Assembly (NCBI GenBank): GCA_944474755.1
Contig: CALYDG010000030.1
Span: forward strand, 34,703-98,702
From: Limnoperna fortunei
Taxonomy: Eukaryota; Mollusca; Bivalvia; Mytilida; Modiolidae
Direction of reading: 5' to 3'
DNA: 64,000 bases
This document shows, one piece after another, positions 11,901 to 26,900 of this stretch. The stretch's first letter is position 1. Each line of letters starts with the position of its first letter. The notes beneath the pieces were generated by a model. That model worked only from the letters and a program-made list of their open reading frames with translations. It was not told where the DNA came from and did not search any database. Made by a program: the position numbers and the translations under genes.

Positions 11901-14900
11901 CAGAACTTTCTTAGTTCTAACTACATGCCACAGCCTTTTGATATTTGGTATGTAGCTTTCTTCTATAGTACTATAAGGTGTAAAGCGATTTTATGCCCGA
12001 AAAGTTGCAACTGCCTGTTTACAGAGAACTTGCGCGTATTTCTTATTGTGGACATATATACAATATTTCCGTCGCAGTTTTCTCAGCATATACATGCCAC
12101 AGCCTATTGATACATGTATTTGGTATGTAGCTTTCTCCTATAGTGCTATCAGATGTAAAGCGATTTTATGCCCGAAAAATTAATACCTCTTTGTTTACCG
12201 AAAACTTGTGTCACCAAAAACTTTTGTCACAGTTTTCTCAGCAACTACATGCCACAGCCTCTTGATATTTGGTATGTAGCTTTCTCCTAAAGTACTATAA
12301 GATGTAAAGCGATTTTATGCCAGAAAAATTACTACTTCCTGTTTACCGAAAATGTTTTGTGCTCTTGATTTCATACACTGGACTTATTAGTAGTCCCCTA
12401 CCGGCAAAGCCAAAGGGGACTATAGGTTTGCACTCCGTCCGTCTGTTTGTCCGCCACACTTATGTTTTCCAAAATCCTTTTTGATTGCACTAATATCAAT
12501 TCTTATTTTTTGTGAATTTGCACTTAATTTGCAGATGGTCTCATGTTAGCAGATGGATCTTGTCTTTTTAGAATGATAAAATAATATATTTTTTTAACAA
12601 ATAACATACATCTGAAATTTCCCGCATTGATGCAAAGGATTGAAATTCTGTTTGAAAGGTGATTCTTTGTATAAATAAAAAAAAAATTTAGATTGTCTGT
12701 TAACTTTTCATAATACATCTTATCCACTGAGACTACTACACAGAATTTAATGAAAGTTGACATGGTTGTTCCTTAGGATGTACAAAAATTGTGTTTTGTT
12801 CAAATTCAAAAGCTCTACAAAAGTTTCTAATTGGTCCAAGTTGTAAGACGGCTCCTTGTAGGACTTATCTCCTTAAATGGTCAAAATAGTGACTTTTGTC
12901 ATTTTTAGCCAAGTTGCAACGAAATTGCACTCGGCTATTGTAATGCAGATTGAGGGCCGGTGGGCGTTCATCACAATTTGGTTTCCGCATGATAACTTAA
13001 AAAGTTTTCTTCCGATTTGAATAAAACTTTGGGATATTGTTACATACCATATGGGCAAGAACCCTATCGATTTTGGAAAAATTTTGACAAAGGTCAAGGT
13101 AACAGCAGAAAAAAAACGTTAGAAATTTTTTGTAAAATGTGGTTTCTGCGCTATAACTCAAAAGTTTTTAACTGATTTGAATGAAACTTTGGGATATTGT
13201 TACATATTATGTGGGCAACAACCCTATCGATTTTGGAGAAATTTTGTCAAAGATCAAGGTCACAGCAGAACATAAATGTTAGAAATTTTTTGTAAAATGT
13301 GGTTTCCACACTATAACTCAAAAAGTTTTCAACTGATTTGAATGAAACTTTGGAATATTGTTACATATCATGTGGGCAAGAACCTTATTGATTTTCTTGA
13401 AATTTGATCAAAGTCAAGGTCACAGCAGAAAAAAATGTTAGAATTTTTTTGTATAATGTGGTTTTTGCACCATAACTCAAAAAGTTTTTGACTGGTTTGA
13501 ATGAAACTTGGTGACATTGTTACATATCAGATGGACATTAAACCTATTGAATTTGGAGGTATTCCATCAAAGGTCAAGGTCACAGCAGCCAAAAAACTTT
13601 TGAAATTTTGTTTAAAAAGTGGTTTCTGCACGATAACTCAAAAAAATAGCATATTGTTCTGGTTTTCATGGTCTTCTGTTGAAGATGAAGGTCGCAACAA
13701 CTAGAAACATTAATCTTAGTTTTATTATGTTGGAATCGTGTAATAATGTAAAAGTATGATTTGCAACTGGACTCTTGCACACACTCTTTATTTTAGATTT
13801 TTTACCTGTAACTTCAGAACAATAGTAGATAGAGAAAAACTTCAAATTGCTGAAACGTTCAGCTCATTTAGCTCTACAAAAGTCTCCAAGGTTTGAAGTT
13901 GTAGGAATTATCTCTTTTAAACGGTCAAAAATAGGGATTTGTGTCTTTTTTTACCTGTAACTTGAGAAAAGATAGAGATAAACTGAAATGTTCAGCTCAC
14001 TTAGCTCTACAACAGTCTCCAATGGTCAAAGTTGTCAGACAACTGTTTGTTAGTGTTATCTTTCTTAAAAGGTGAAAAATAGAATAATTTTTGTTAATTT
14101 TTGCCTGTAACCTCAGAATGGTACTAGATATAGAAAAACTTTCAATTGAAGCAGTCTCAATTGGTTTGATTTGTCATATGACTTTTTGTTGGAACTTTTA
14201 CTCATGAAATGGCAAAAATTCCAGGTGAGCAATACAGGCCCCCTGGGACCTCTTGTCCTCAATTCTTCTATTTCTTTTTCAAAACAAGGCATTCATTCTC
14301 TCTTTAACGTTAATAAAACCATAGTAACTAATTTATGTTTGCAAAACATATTTCTCAGTAATAAACATACACATTACATGTTTGGTATTCAGCCTCAGAT
14401 GGTAGTTCCATATTACATTGTGTTACTTTACAATCCTTTTCAAATCACTTTGATATCTGTATCCATTTAAGGGCTTTTAAAAAATTTATATTTTCTGCTA
14501 GGCTCCATATTATTGCATTCTCAAACACATTCAAGCCAGGTGAGCAATTCAGGCTACTGGGAGCCTCTTGTCTTTTAGGACCACAAGTTTTTGCAGTCAT
14601 GTACTTGTATGACAACGTCTTCAACATTGTCATTTTTATACCCCCAGGACGACGAGTCGGGGGCATTAAGTTCTACTCGTGTCCGTACGTACCTCCAGAC
14701 GTACAAATTTTCGTTGCACTTTTTTCAGAAACTGTTCATCAGATTGGTTTGATATTTGGTAGGGTGACTCACCATGATGTACTGTATGTCCTAAGCTTGG
14801 CTTGGATAGCTACTTCCTGTTTGCTGATACTTAGATATTTGCGTGGGCGTCTGTGTCCTATGGACACATTCTCTCTTTATTTTGTTAAATTTGGTTTTTG

Positions 14901-17900
14901 TTTACTAATTTTTTGAAATTTCAAAGACATTGTTTTTGACTACTAAAGAAGCTTAAGATTGTAATTAGGGTTTTGGGGTCTTAAAGTTTAAGAAAAATGA
15001 GGCCAGGGTAAAAATAAGTCCTATACTAAAATTTGGCATAGAACACTTTACACATGTAATGTCTATAAGATGTTCATGGTTTTTGTTTCAATATACATCT
15101 CATTAGGAAAGAGGTTTTAGATGCATTCAATAATTTTGCCCTAACATTTGGGTTTCTGAGGTGTAAGGAATTCAGAAAGTAGCCTAATAGAGAGTTTTTG
15201 TCAGTTATGCATATGATCTTATTACCTTATGCCATCTCTAGGGATTCGTTGTCAATGTCTTTGTCGTTGTAAACTTTTTTGAAAAAAACCATTAAAAACT
15301 ACCAATTGGACAAATACTTGACAACAAGTATCTGTAGGGTGTCAACTATCAAAATTGATCAGTGCTAAATAAAAAACAGTGGCAATGCTTTTTCCTAATG
15401 TTTCATTATTTTTTGTCATTTACTAGGCATGAATTTACCAAAAGATCAGACTATATTCTTGTTAAAAATAAACTTGTATCTAACTGAGATTGTAATATCA
15501 TTACTCATCTGATTTCTTTTTTTTCAGATCATGTTGAAATTAATATTCCTGATTATTGTTTTTCGGAGCTTTTACCAGATGAAGCTTTTGATGACAACAT
15601 ACAACAGCAAGAACTCCAAGAAGTAGAAATTGTAGGACATTTTGATTTTGATGAGCTTTTGCAGAATAAGCAACTTACTGTAGTTGATAGAAATGATAAA
15701 CAATATGTTTTGTCATATTTGGAAAGTCAAGGTGAAACATTGATTGATACTGTGGATACGGTGGACACAAATGAATCATTGATGGTAGACTCTCAATGCA
15801 ACAATGACACAAACACTGACCCAGCTAGTCAGAATATCAGTAACAATATATTACCACAACAGGATGTTTACAACTTCATGGATTCACCAACCATAAGCAG
15901 TAACATGACAACACGTCCTGACAAAACAGTGACTGGTAAACAGAAAGAAACCAAATATAATGATGGTAATAGATGAAACAGTAACAATAAATTGAAAAAA
16001 ATACTTTGCAAAACTCCACAAAATTTCAACTAATACCTATAGAAATTTCAAAATATAAATAATATGTAACGGATTTTACTGTTAACATATTCACTATAAT
16101 ATTTTATCTGAAGGAAACGTGTGTTGACTATTTTACCTTTGTTTAATTTCATCAAATTAAGTTTTAAATTGCCACAAAAATTGTGTTTTTATTATGATAT
16201 GGGTTTTTGCATTTCCCTTTGGTAACATACTTAAATCTTAACAGATTAATTAATGTCTACATAAATTATGTTTCATGTTAGTAGAGCTAGGATCCTTTTT
16301 AAAAAAGATCACTGGCCCATACAGTTTCAAGAAAATAGGGCCAAAAATTAAAGTTTTGATATTATACAGTACACACAGCGACTCTTGGTTCTTTAACACT
16401 CAAGTCTGTGTTTTTTCTAGGTGAAATGCCGACATTAACTTGAAATTCTTGGGTGGGAGTGAGTGGGTTGCCACTGAACACCGACTAACACAGACATTCT
16501 AATCCCTTTGATCATTAGTGATGTTATCTCCCAACTCCGTGCCATATCTGATTGATTGTTGCCGGTAGACGTGTTTTGTTAATTGCCGGTGTACTATGTA
16601 TCGATAATTATTTGATCATTTGATAGATTAATTAAAAATTAAATTACAGTTCACTTTTTACAAAAAACTTTTAATAAAAATTCTTTTTCACAAAGTTCTA
16701 TTATTACTACGCTTGAAATAACGATGTTGTTTTGCAATTGATTTATGCTTCATTCATATTCTAAAAATAGCCAATTACACCTGTTGACCGATAAACAACA
16801 TGTACATAGCGTGATGGGGAACAAGCAATGTCTTGACCAGAATATCGTAGTTATTCGAAATAATATCACAGATTAAGTATTGAAGTACTGTTTTGGAGTA
16901 TTATTTTTCTTTTCGATTGTGGTTCTAGTCTGATACGTTCTTTTTGCTGTGCGATTTTGTTCACTTTTATCTACAGCACGTGGACAAATCCGTCATATTC
17001 GACATTGTTAAATTTCGTTTTTTTTCTTGCGTTGTTTTAATCCGTAGACATAAATTATAGAACTACACGATGTTGCGTCTTTAGACAAAAAGTACACAAA
17101 TCCCGTAAATAATTATAATTGTTTCTGATTGAACTATAATCATTGAAATTTGTTATGTACTCGTGACGGTTTTTCATGAAATGGCCAATTACGCAGTTGA
17201 AACAAATGAATTCGTATGGCTTCTTTGAGTAAAATGTAAAAAAAATATGTTTTTAAAACTAATGATCACTAAAACAACAATAGACTTAGCTTGGGAACCT
17301 GAATTGCCGTGTCTTCAACATGAAATAATCGGCTTTGATAATGCATTAATTAAAAATCTGTCAAGACAAAATATCTGCATAAAAAGAAAAACATTACAAA
17401 CAAAAAAACAAGTATAAATAATTACGATGTAGGAATGTATTCTAATATTAATGTTGTCAATATATTATTAAAAAACAGACATTCTTCTTAAAACTGCAAC
17501 CCTACAAAATTAAAAAAATAACATAACAATTCATTAAATAATTCCAATAACCCAACCGTTAAAACCAAGTATGTGTACAATATACTGTCACAGATGAACA
17601 ATTTTTGTTGATTCACCTCATTTCATTTCCAATATACAGCAAGTCGGTGGGTTTAGGGTGTGAACTCTGAGAATGCTGTTGAAACACCGACAAACACTGA
17701 CAACGGACCTTGTTGTTAGAGAACCAAAAGTCGATGTGTGTACTGTATATTTGGTTTTCTTTTAATGAGTGCCAGAAATTGTCAGAAATAATGTTTCTTA
17801 CCAGTCTGTAGTGAAGTTCCTATTTAAAATGCCTACTGTTGTAGAAAACAGGGTCAATATTCAATATTTGGTTTTGGTGCTCCAACTTGAGTTGTACCAG

Positions 17901-20900
17901 ATCGAAGTTTTTAAATATTTTTTTTTGTTTTGTGTGCACATAGTGTAGGGTGACATAAAGGAATTACTAAATGTGGAAGGTAAACCTTCTTTTGTGTCAA
18001 AATAGGACATAAGTCATCCTTGTAGCTGCATGTGAAAAAGTTATTTTACCACAGCCTGTCTAGAGGTAGCTGAAATACTATAGAATATACATATACATTT
18101 TTGTTCCCTATCATACATGTTTTGTGTATCATCAAGCGGAAGTGCATTTGGATTGGTATATATTTGATTGCCAAAAACTCAGAAATTTGCTTGTAGTTAC
18201 CAAAAAACTCAGTTATAAGAGACTATGAAACTTTGGATTGTGTGTTGATTTTTTTGTCTCAACGAAATAATCATCAAATGTGACAGTAGGTAACTTCTTT
18301 TCAGTGAATGGTGGAAAGAAATCTTCCAGACCTTACAGACCTTGTCCATTTTGTGGTGAACTAAAGTCTCGACTGACAGATCATTTAAAGGCAAAACACA
18401 GAGATGAAGATGAAGTAAAGGAGGCTCTTTCATTACCTAAAGGTTTACAGGATAAAGCATTTAACAATTTGAAGAAAAAGGGAATATTTAAGGCTAACCA
18501 AGAAGTAATGAAAAATGAACTTGATCAGTCTAAACTCCATAGAGAGAGAAAACAAGGGGAAAACAAAATGAAGATATGCTCCTTTTGTCAAGGGTTTTTC
18601 AGTGCTGATGCATTCTATAAGCACAAACAGTATTGTTCTGAGGCTGGAGTCACAGGAATGAAACCTTCTGGCCTTTCTGTATTTCTTGTAACTCCTGACC
18701 CAGCATTTGAGAAAGCCTACAAGGAAGACATTTTGAATAGTTTTAGAGACACTGATTATGGAAATTTAATACGCAGCGACAGTTGGATCAAAACATATGG
18801 TTCTATTCTTTATCAGAACACTGAAGGCAGTGTTAAGAAAATTGAGAAAAGATTAAGCTTGATGTCAAAGCTTAGAAGACTTGCACACCTCTTTTTAGAA
18901 TTTCAGAAAATTGCTAAAAAATCAGACAGTCAAACATCATTTGAAAGTTGTAGTCAAATGTTTGACAGGAGACTAATTCCTTTGATGCAACAAGCCATTG
19001 CTGGACTTACCATAGATGAAGAAACAGGGCAAGTAAAGAATGGATTAAAAGTATCCCTGAGGTATTTACTTGCTGATGTTTGTAATGTCATGCAAGCACA
19101 TTATTTAATTCTAATGGAGGATAGGAAAGCGGAGGAGATTCAAAAATTTATGCACATCTTGAAAACTATATTTCCATCATTTTTTAAAGAGGCAGAGGAA
19201 ACAATTATAACCAAAAGGCAGGCTGAGCTGCGTGTACCAATTAAGCTACCTGACAGAGACAGTATCACTAAACTAAGAAATGTCAACAAAAAAGTCATCA
19301 AAGAGCTCTCGTCAGACATACAGTCTAAGTTGAGTCAGAATGATTTTTGTCGACTTCGAGATGCTCTTGTTTGCAGACTCACTTTATATAATGGAAGGAG
19401 AGGCGGAGAAACTTGTAGAATGAGACTGACAGAGTTTAAGGATGCTTTAGAAGATAAGTGGGTCGATCAGCGAAAAATTCAAGAATTTTCTGAAATGGAT
19501 AAAATGCTTCTTAGAGAATCCAAAATTGCTTACATTAGGGCATCTAAATTAGCTAAGTTGGTACCTGTAATTATTCCAAATGATTGTTGGCATGCATTGA
19601 GTTTATTATCAAGAACTGATGCAAGACAAGATGCTGGGGTAAATCCACAAAATGAATTTTTGTTTCCCAACACTCAAAACTCGATGAATCATGTTATTGG
19701 TTTTGACTGTATTGCCAGGATATGCGAGGAAGCTGGTCTGGAAAAACATTTAAATGCAACATCTATGAGACATTATGTTGCCACCGAATATGCATTGGAA
19801 GATGCCTCCAAAGCGGACAGAGAACTTTTTTACAAGCATATGGGACACTCTGAGGCAATCAATGAAAATGTGTATCAGTGTCCACCTGCACTGAGGGAAA
19901 TCACAAGAGTGGGAAAAGTTTTGAGGCAGTTTGATGAAGCTAATAATGGTGAGTCTTTATTTAAATGACTGATCCAATGGCTTCAGGTGTCCTTCCAACG
20001 TCCAGCAAAAATCTTCTACCCTTAAACCCCTTGGCAAAATGCCTCTGCAAAAGTCCATTTTTTTTTTATTTGTCTCTATGGTACTTTAAGGGGCAAAGTG
20101 TTTTTATGGTCCTCACACATCTTCTTGTTTAACAACTTTAAGTTAGCCAGTGAAATGTTGATACTATTTGTCACCTCTTATTGAGCTAATTGAAATCGAC
20201 AAAAAGGTCCAATTTGTCAGAAAACCCCTAATAACAATTATGGTCCCTCTAATGTCAAAAGTGATTGTTTCAGTATGTGTTTTGCCATAAAGATTGAAAA
20301 CCATAGAAGGTTTTGCATGTATAAATGTTAGACAAATTGAGATTTACATAAAACTTCCCTTAAACATAATTGCCATTTTCAAGGTTTTTGCCAAATATAC
20401 TGTAAACGTATAATTGAACATTTGACATGAATAGTCTATACATGACGTTAAACCTATCAAATGCTGTGTTGGATAAATATTGCACTAGAATATGTGATGA
20501 ACCTACAGAAAAAATAAGAGTCTGTTTCCTGTCTGTCCTATGATCATCATAAGATGATAGAAGGTTTGCACGGCATTTTTTTTTGAAAATTTGCTCAGTA
20601 TTGCATGTACACTTAAGTGTACTTTTTTTATTTCAGATGAGATGATTGAAACTGAGTCAAAAGAGGAAGAACTTGTGCAGACAGAAAATATAGAGGGTAA
20701 GTTAAAAATGATTTGAACTCTCTATATATATTAATAGTTCTTAAAAGCTTTGCAGACTCTAAAATTATAATTAGGGTTTCAGAATGATTGTGGATGCCCT
20801 ATTGTTTTCACTTTGTCTGAACATCCACAATTTCTTAGTTAACATAAAATCCTTTTAACTGACATGACTGAGGAATACTTCAAATAAGAAAGTTTTTTCT

Positions 20901-23900
20901 TTTAGCAAATAGTAAATGAATATATAATGTACATGCAGACATGTATACATACATGTACATTATCATGATTTGTGCATTTGGTTATAATTTTTTACATACA
21001 TATACATTATTGTTTTGTGCATTTGGTTATGTGTTTTTTTTTAAACAAATCCCTAATCCTGGCTTAGACTGTTTCGTATTATTGCTTAAAAGTAAAATTT
21101 AAATAATATTAATACTGCCTGTAATTAGGAATTGTCAATTTGATATTAAGACTATGATGGAGATGAAGTCAGGTCTGACCTAGGCATATTTCATGTTTGG
21201 CATGCTACATGTATTTTGAGTAATTTATTAGCCCCCTACCCAACAATTCTGCTTATTTGCTCAAGAAGTGGCTGCGATACCTGGAACAAGAGGTCTTGAT
21301 TTGATAGTTCAATATTTTTGATTGTACATACACCTGATGTTCTTTCGTGGATGTTGTTACATATTGTTTCATGGTATTCATATCATGTTCATTTCTTGCT
21401 AATTCATGTCTCGCTTTCATATGCTTTCTCTTCTTTTTGGCTCACCTGCACCATATCTCTTAGTACACTTTCCTCTTTTCTTTAACTATTTTTTATACTG
21501 ACATTATACCACTGTTTCACTGATTGAAGCCATTATTATTCAATTGTCTCATACAATATTGTTATTTCAACTAAGCAACTAAATAATTTATAGAATTATA
21601 AGGAGATTCCAAGATTCCTAGATGGCTGCACACAGCAAAGTGTCACCATCACTAAATCCTTTCAATCAAATGATGATTTCTACAAAATATGTTTATACCA
21701 ATTTGATTTTTTGATAATAGCATTTATAAAATATTGTACATATATCCATTTCAAATAATTATATGCTTCCAATGACTTGAAAATCAATTCATGATAAAAC
21801 TAGATTTAAGAAAACATATTTCACTGAGAAAAAATTCAATACTCTGTGTTTACAAGTTTACATTTTGTTATGCTTGGCTAATTATTATAAAACTTTCTGC
21901 CCTTTGACAGTAAAATAACAGGTTTCAGACTTTTTAGATCACCTGATTGAAGGCCAGGTGAGATATTGTCATCACTTTGCGTCCATCGTCAAAACTATTT
22001 CAAATGTCTGATTGGATTTTATCCAAATTTAGCATGTTTGTTTGTTATCCATTAAAACAACTGGCCTATTACTTGAAAACGGTTTATGATACCAAAAAAA
22101 ACTGTCTTTTGCTGGAATGTTGAGCTTATTGAGCTCTACATAACTTAAATAAGTTTCCAAGTACTCAGCCAAACCCTTACATGGTTATTGCCCATGGTCT
22201 CCATTGGTCCATCACGATTTTGTGGGTGCAAATCCTCTGAGCCATTGAATAGATTTTTTTGCTGAAATTTTGTAGGATTGTTTGTCCCTATATGTAGTTG
22301 ATCGTAACACAGTGTCATTTGGATTTGACAAGCTTTGTCTTAGGAGTTGCAGGACTTTATCGACTTTGTGCATTTACATTCATAGTAGCACTTTGTTGGC
22401 GCAACTTTATGAAACCGATGAATGGATTTTGCTTAAATTTTATGTGATTGTTTTCTACCATATCAGTTTAATCATTTCCTACCGTTATTTTCATTTAATT
22501 TTGATTATAGTTATTGACTTTTTCAACTTTGACATTTTTCAATTTTTATGCAGTGGCTATGTGTAGCATCCTTGTGTTTCATTGAGCATGATTGATTTTT
22601 ATGAAAATTATGGGAACATTTTAAATAAATAACTATTGGGCATTTGGTATGTGGGGCATAATATTTGTCTCCTTGACACAGTAACGTAACACTTCTTTAA
22701 ACACAACTGCACTAAAATGTTGTGCAGTGGCATACCTTTCCCAAGTTTTAAGTTTATTATTGTTTAATATTAGTATAACCAAAGCTGACTACAGGTCAAC
22801 TCTGTCTAGCTGTCTGTAGGTTGCAGAATCAGTGTACTTAAAGATTCATGGTTGGATCCTATGATTGGTTGTAAATTTCATGTAGTTTTTTCTGACTTTT
22901 TCTCTCTAGACACATTTTCTAGGATGGTTTTGACAAATGACACTATCCTTCGAAAAAGACAAAAAAAAGGCTGTTTAGTTGAAAGGTAGAATAATGCCAT
23001 TTAGTACCCCTATGTAGAGTTCTTTATGAGTAGGCTCCTCAGTGTCCCTACGAAGGCTACACTTGTACCTTGCCAACAGGGGAGCTTAAGCTTGTTTCCC
23101 AATCCAGTGTCAATAAATATGTTAAGAACAGGAGGTGGTATGCCGATTAGCATTAAACATGGTAAAATGAATGGCACACATAATCATGCACATAAACACA
23201 GAAAAATTATAGGCCTGCATTTTTTTAAATGCAGATTTTTGTCAACCTAGCGCAACCTCTGGATAAGGAACTTAAGTTCTTTTATTGGGAGGGTTTAATT
23301 GAGAAAAAAAAAACAAAATAAGTTTGCAATACTTCTGCAGTGGATTTCACAAAAAGTCGTAAGTAAAAAACCTGTGGTAAGTAATGACGTCATAATGGAT
23401 TTTTCTTTGATCTTCTGAACACTTACGATGGATTTTACACTTAAGACTCTTTGTGAAATCCACTCCTGTTATGTAAAAAATACTTATTGATATCAATACA
23501 ATGCATAAAGCATGATGAGGATTAAGCCCTCTTAGTCTTGAACAATATGAAAACCTAAACAGCAATGTCTAAGGCTAGATTTATGATGTGTGATGATACA
23601 ACGTTCATTGCCATTTTTGGAAGGAAAATATATTCTGATTTGAGAACTTTACATTTCAGAGTTCATTTCAAATTTTGTCACTGACATCTCCCTTTATGAG
23701 CTAATTGACAACTCAAAGGTGATTGAAGAAGAAGATGTAACAGTTAAACCAGAGGACATAAAGAGTTCTAGAGATTTGCTTCTGAATGTAAGAGTTCAAA
23801 ATGCTGTGAAGCAGTACTTCTCCAGTGATGCTTGGCTTGCTGTTAAGAACACTCTAAAAATGATTGAAGGTTTGTATATATTGAACTCTCAAAATGATCT

Positions 23901-26900
23901 TTAGCTCATTTTCACCAAAGCATGCAAAGGTCTATATGAGCTATTGTTATAACTTGGCTTGGTATTCACTGTCACTCCACAATATCAGTGGTTAGGGCTT
24001 CAGTCTTGTCTGTTAAACATTTTCTTCAAACATCTACTTCACTGAAACCACTTACATAATTCAATGAAACTTTGCCTTGGTGTTTCTAAGAATGTACTCC
24101 ACAAATGTAGTATTTTTATACTGTGGTTGCTTAATACTGCGCTTTACAGTAACAGTGCCGACACTGTTAAAATTAGAAGCGTCGAAAAGATGATGGTGTT
24201 AAAAAAATGTCAACACAACAAAACCCTGCGATTTCTTTTGCTGACTTGTGAATGATAAATAAAGAACCATAACGAGATGAGAAAGAAATGTTAAGGGGTG
24301 GGCAAATGCATGGGTTTTTCAACTTTCCGGAACTTTGAGGATGTCTTTCCAATGGGTACTAATGCCTAAAAACTGACTTTCCCATTGGGGAAACTCACCA
24401 CTCCTAGAACACTGTTACCATTAATTTAAATAGATCATAGGAGTCTGAGAACAAATTCCTACTAATATCTTACTGAAAACTGTTGATTTAGCTTTAATAT
24501 GCCAGCAGATAAAATTGTTAAGCATGATTAGAAAAATCCATAGCTAATGTTTCAAAATAGTCTGTTAATGACACTGTTTTTGCTCCATAATTGGATTGTT
24601 TTTCAAGTTTGCACCTCTAAAAATCTACTTCTTTTAAACCATTGAAAAGAATTCAAGGAAAGGATGGAGCATTGTTCCTTAGGATATCAGGCTTGCCAAC
24701 TTTTCAAAATGCTGATGGGGGATTTTTTGCGGGAAATTTTTGTGGATGTAATTTGAGGTGTTTTTTTCATGGGTTACAGCGAAAGAAACAACTTAAAGTA
24801 TAACAACATTTTATATTAAAATGATTCTGCACTGTATGTATGATAAGCACTACATATACTTTCTGATGTGAAACTTCAAAAACATTAATTGATCATGTCA
24901 CAAAGTATAATGTAAGTGATCACTATCCTGTATGTATTTCTAGGAAAGAAATTATGAATACAGAGAAAAATTCCCATAACCATATTAACATATAGAAATT
25001 TCAATAATTTTTATGAAAAAACTTTCTTGGATGACCTCACTGCAGCCTCGTTTTATACTATTGAATTTGAAAGTGATACCTCAAAATGTTTAAGCTTGTT
25101 TTATAAAATATTTAATGAAGTAATTAACAAACATGTCCCAGTTGTTACAAAAAGAGTCAAAAGAGATAAACAACCTGAATGGTACACTAAAGATGTAATA
25201 AATGCAAGAAAAATGAGAGATAAATATAAAAATCATGGTATGTGGCCTGAATATAAAATATGGAGAAATAAAGGTCACCCAATTAACTGATAAAGCTAAA
25301 AAGAAATATTATGAAAATATGGTAAAAAATTCTAAGGATCCAAGATGTCTTTGGAAATGTATTCATAGCTTAAACCCATCAAATCATGTAAAACCATATG
25401 AACTAACTGAAGGAGATGACATCAGTACACAGGATGTTACTAAAATGACAAATATATTTAATGAATTTTTCACAACATGTGTTCAAAATCTGAGAGATAC
25501 ATAAACAAGTACAACTCCAAAGTTACCAAATTTTGATAAACTGAGAGATTTTGTACAAAACAAAGTGTCTAACAATCAGTTTTCTATTCCACACATAACA
25601 ACACCAGATCTATTACTACAAATGAGTAAACTTGATGTGAATAAGTCATCTGGAACTGACAATATAGGACCTAAACTGCTTAAATTAAGTGCACCCATCA
25701 TTGCATCCCCTTTAACATATATTTTTAACAGAATGATTGACACTGGCACCTTTCCAAAAGAATTTAAAAATGCCATGGTCACACCAATCTACAAATCAGG
25801 AAATCGTACATTCCCAACCAATTACAGACCAATTTCAGTATTACCAACAATATCAAAACTAATTGAAAGCCATGTACACACTCCACTCATCTCTATAAAT
25901 ATCTTTCAAAACTTAATCTGCTACATCCTGCCCAATCAGGTTTCAGACCTGGTCACTCATGCCAAACAGCACTTATTAACATTGTTGATAAATTTATAGA
26001 AGAAATGAATAATGGAAACATCAATATTGCCATTTTCCTAGACTTAAAAAAAAGCATTGGATGTTGTAGATCCCTCTATCCTCTGTCAAAAATTAGAGAT
26101 GTATGGCATCGATAAAAACAGCATACATTTTTTCCAGTCTTATTTAGAAGATAGATCTCAGCAAATTCAAATACAAAATGTTCAATCTAAAAAATGTTCT
26201 ATTAAATATGGTGTTCCTCAGGGGTCAATCCTTGGACCCCTTTTGTTTTTATTGTATATCAAAAATTACTATTTTCGAAAACTTGTGTCACAAAAACTTT
26301 CGTTGCAGTTTTTTTTGCAACTACATGCTACAGCCTCTTGATATTTGGTATGTAGCTTTTTCCTGTAGTACAATAAGATGTAAAGCGATTTTATGACAGA
26401 AAAATTACTACTTCCTGTTTACCGAAAACTTGCCTTACACAGGCGACATGTCTTCAATGGAAGACTGCAATTCCAGTTTTTTAGGTGCATTTTTACCTTT
26501 CCTAACAATAGCACATATAGGGATAACTATTAGTCTCCTTGCATCATCGTCATCCATGTCTTAGTTGTCATAAGAACTTCCATCACAGTTTTCTAAGCAA
26601 CAGCTTGCAGTGGGCTCCTGCTATTTGGCTGACAGCTTCATCCTATGTTATACTGTTGGCAGTTATTGTTCTTACTAATCTTATTCCTGTTTAGCGACCA
26701 AATTTAGTGAATTGGGCAATAGGCACACAAGTTTTTATCACATTTTTCTTAGCAACTACATACAGTGATCCTTGATGTTTGCCTTACAGTTTTATGCTAA
26801 GGTATTGTAAAGTGTAGCAATTTCATGGGGGGCCAGCCCTCTTCTTAAAGACTTAATGAATTGTAGCAACTAACATGTGTCTTCCTCTTAAGCAGATGCC

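Noticed and set aside
11727..12110. 127-codon frame, and its twin at 58254-58637
   Set aside because: Both lie in tandem units of family A. The translated similarity is due to the repeat.
18280..18304. ATG at 18280 as the start of the recombinase protein
   Set aside because: It lies upstream of a strong acceptor (CTTCTTTTCAG) whose use keeps phase with exon 4. The extra residues add nothing recognisable. It cannot be fully excluded for an alternative transcript.
22282..22566. 94-codon frame
   Set aside because: Hydrophobic AT-driven composition inside a dispersed repeat, with no family resemblance.
24871..26263. Retrotransposon frames as an active element
   Set aside because: Several frame breaks are present, and the Y/F-A-D-D box and 3' end are missing.
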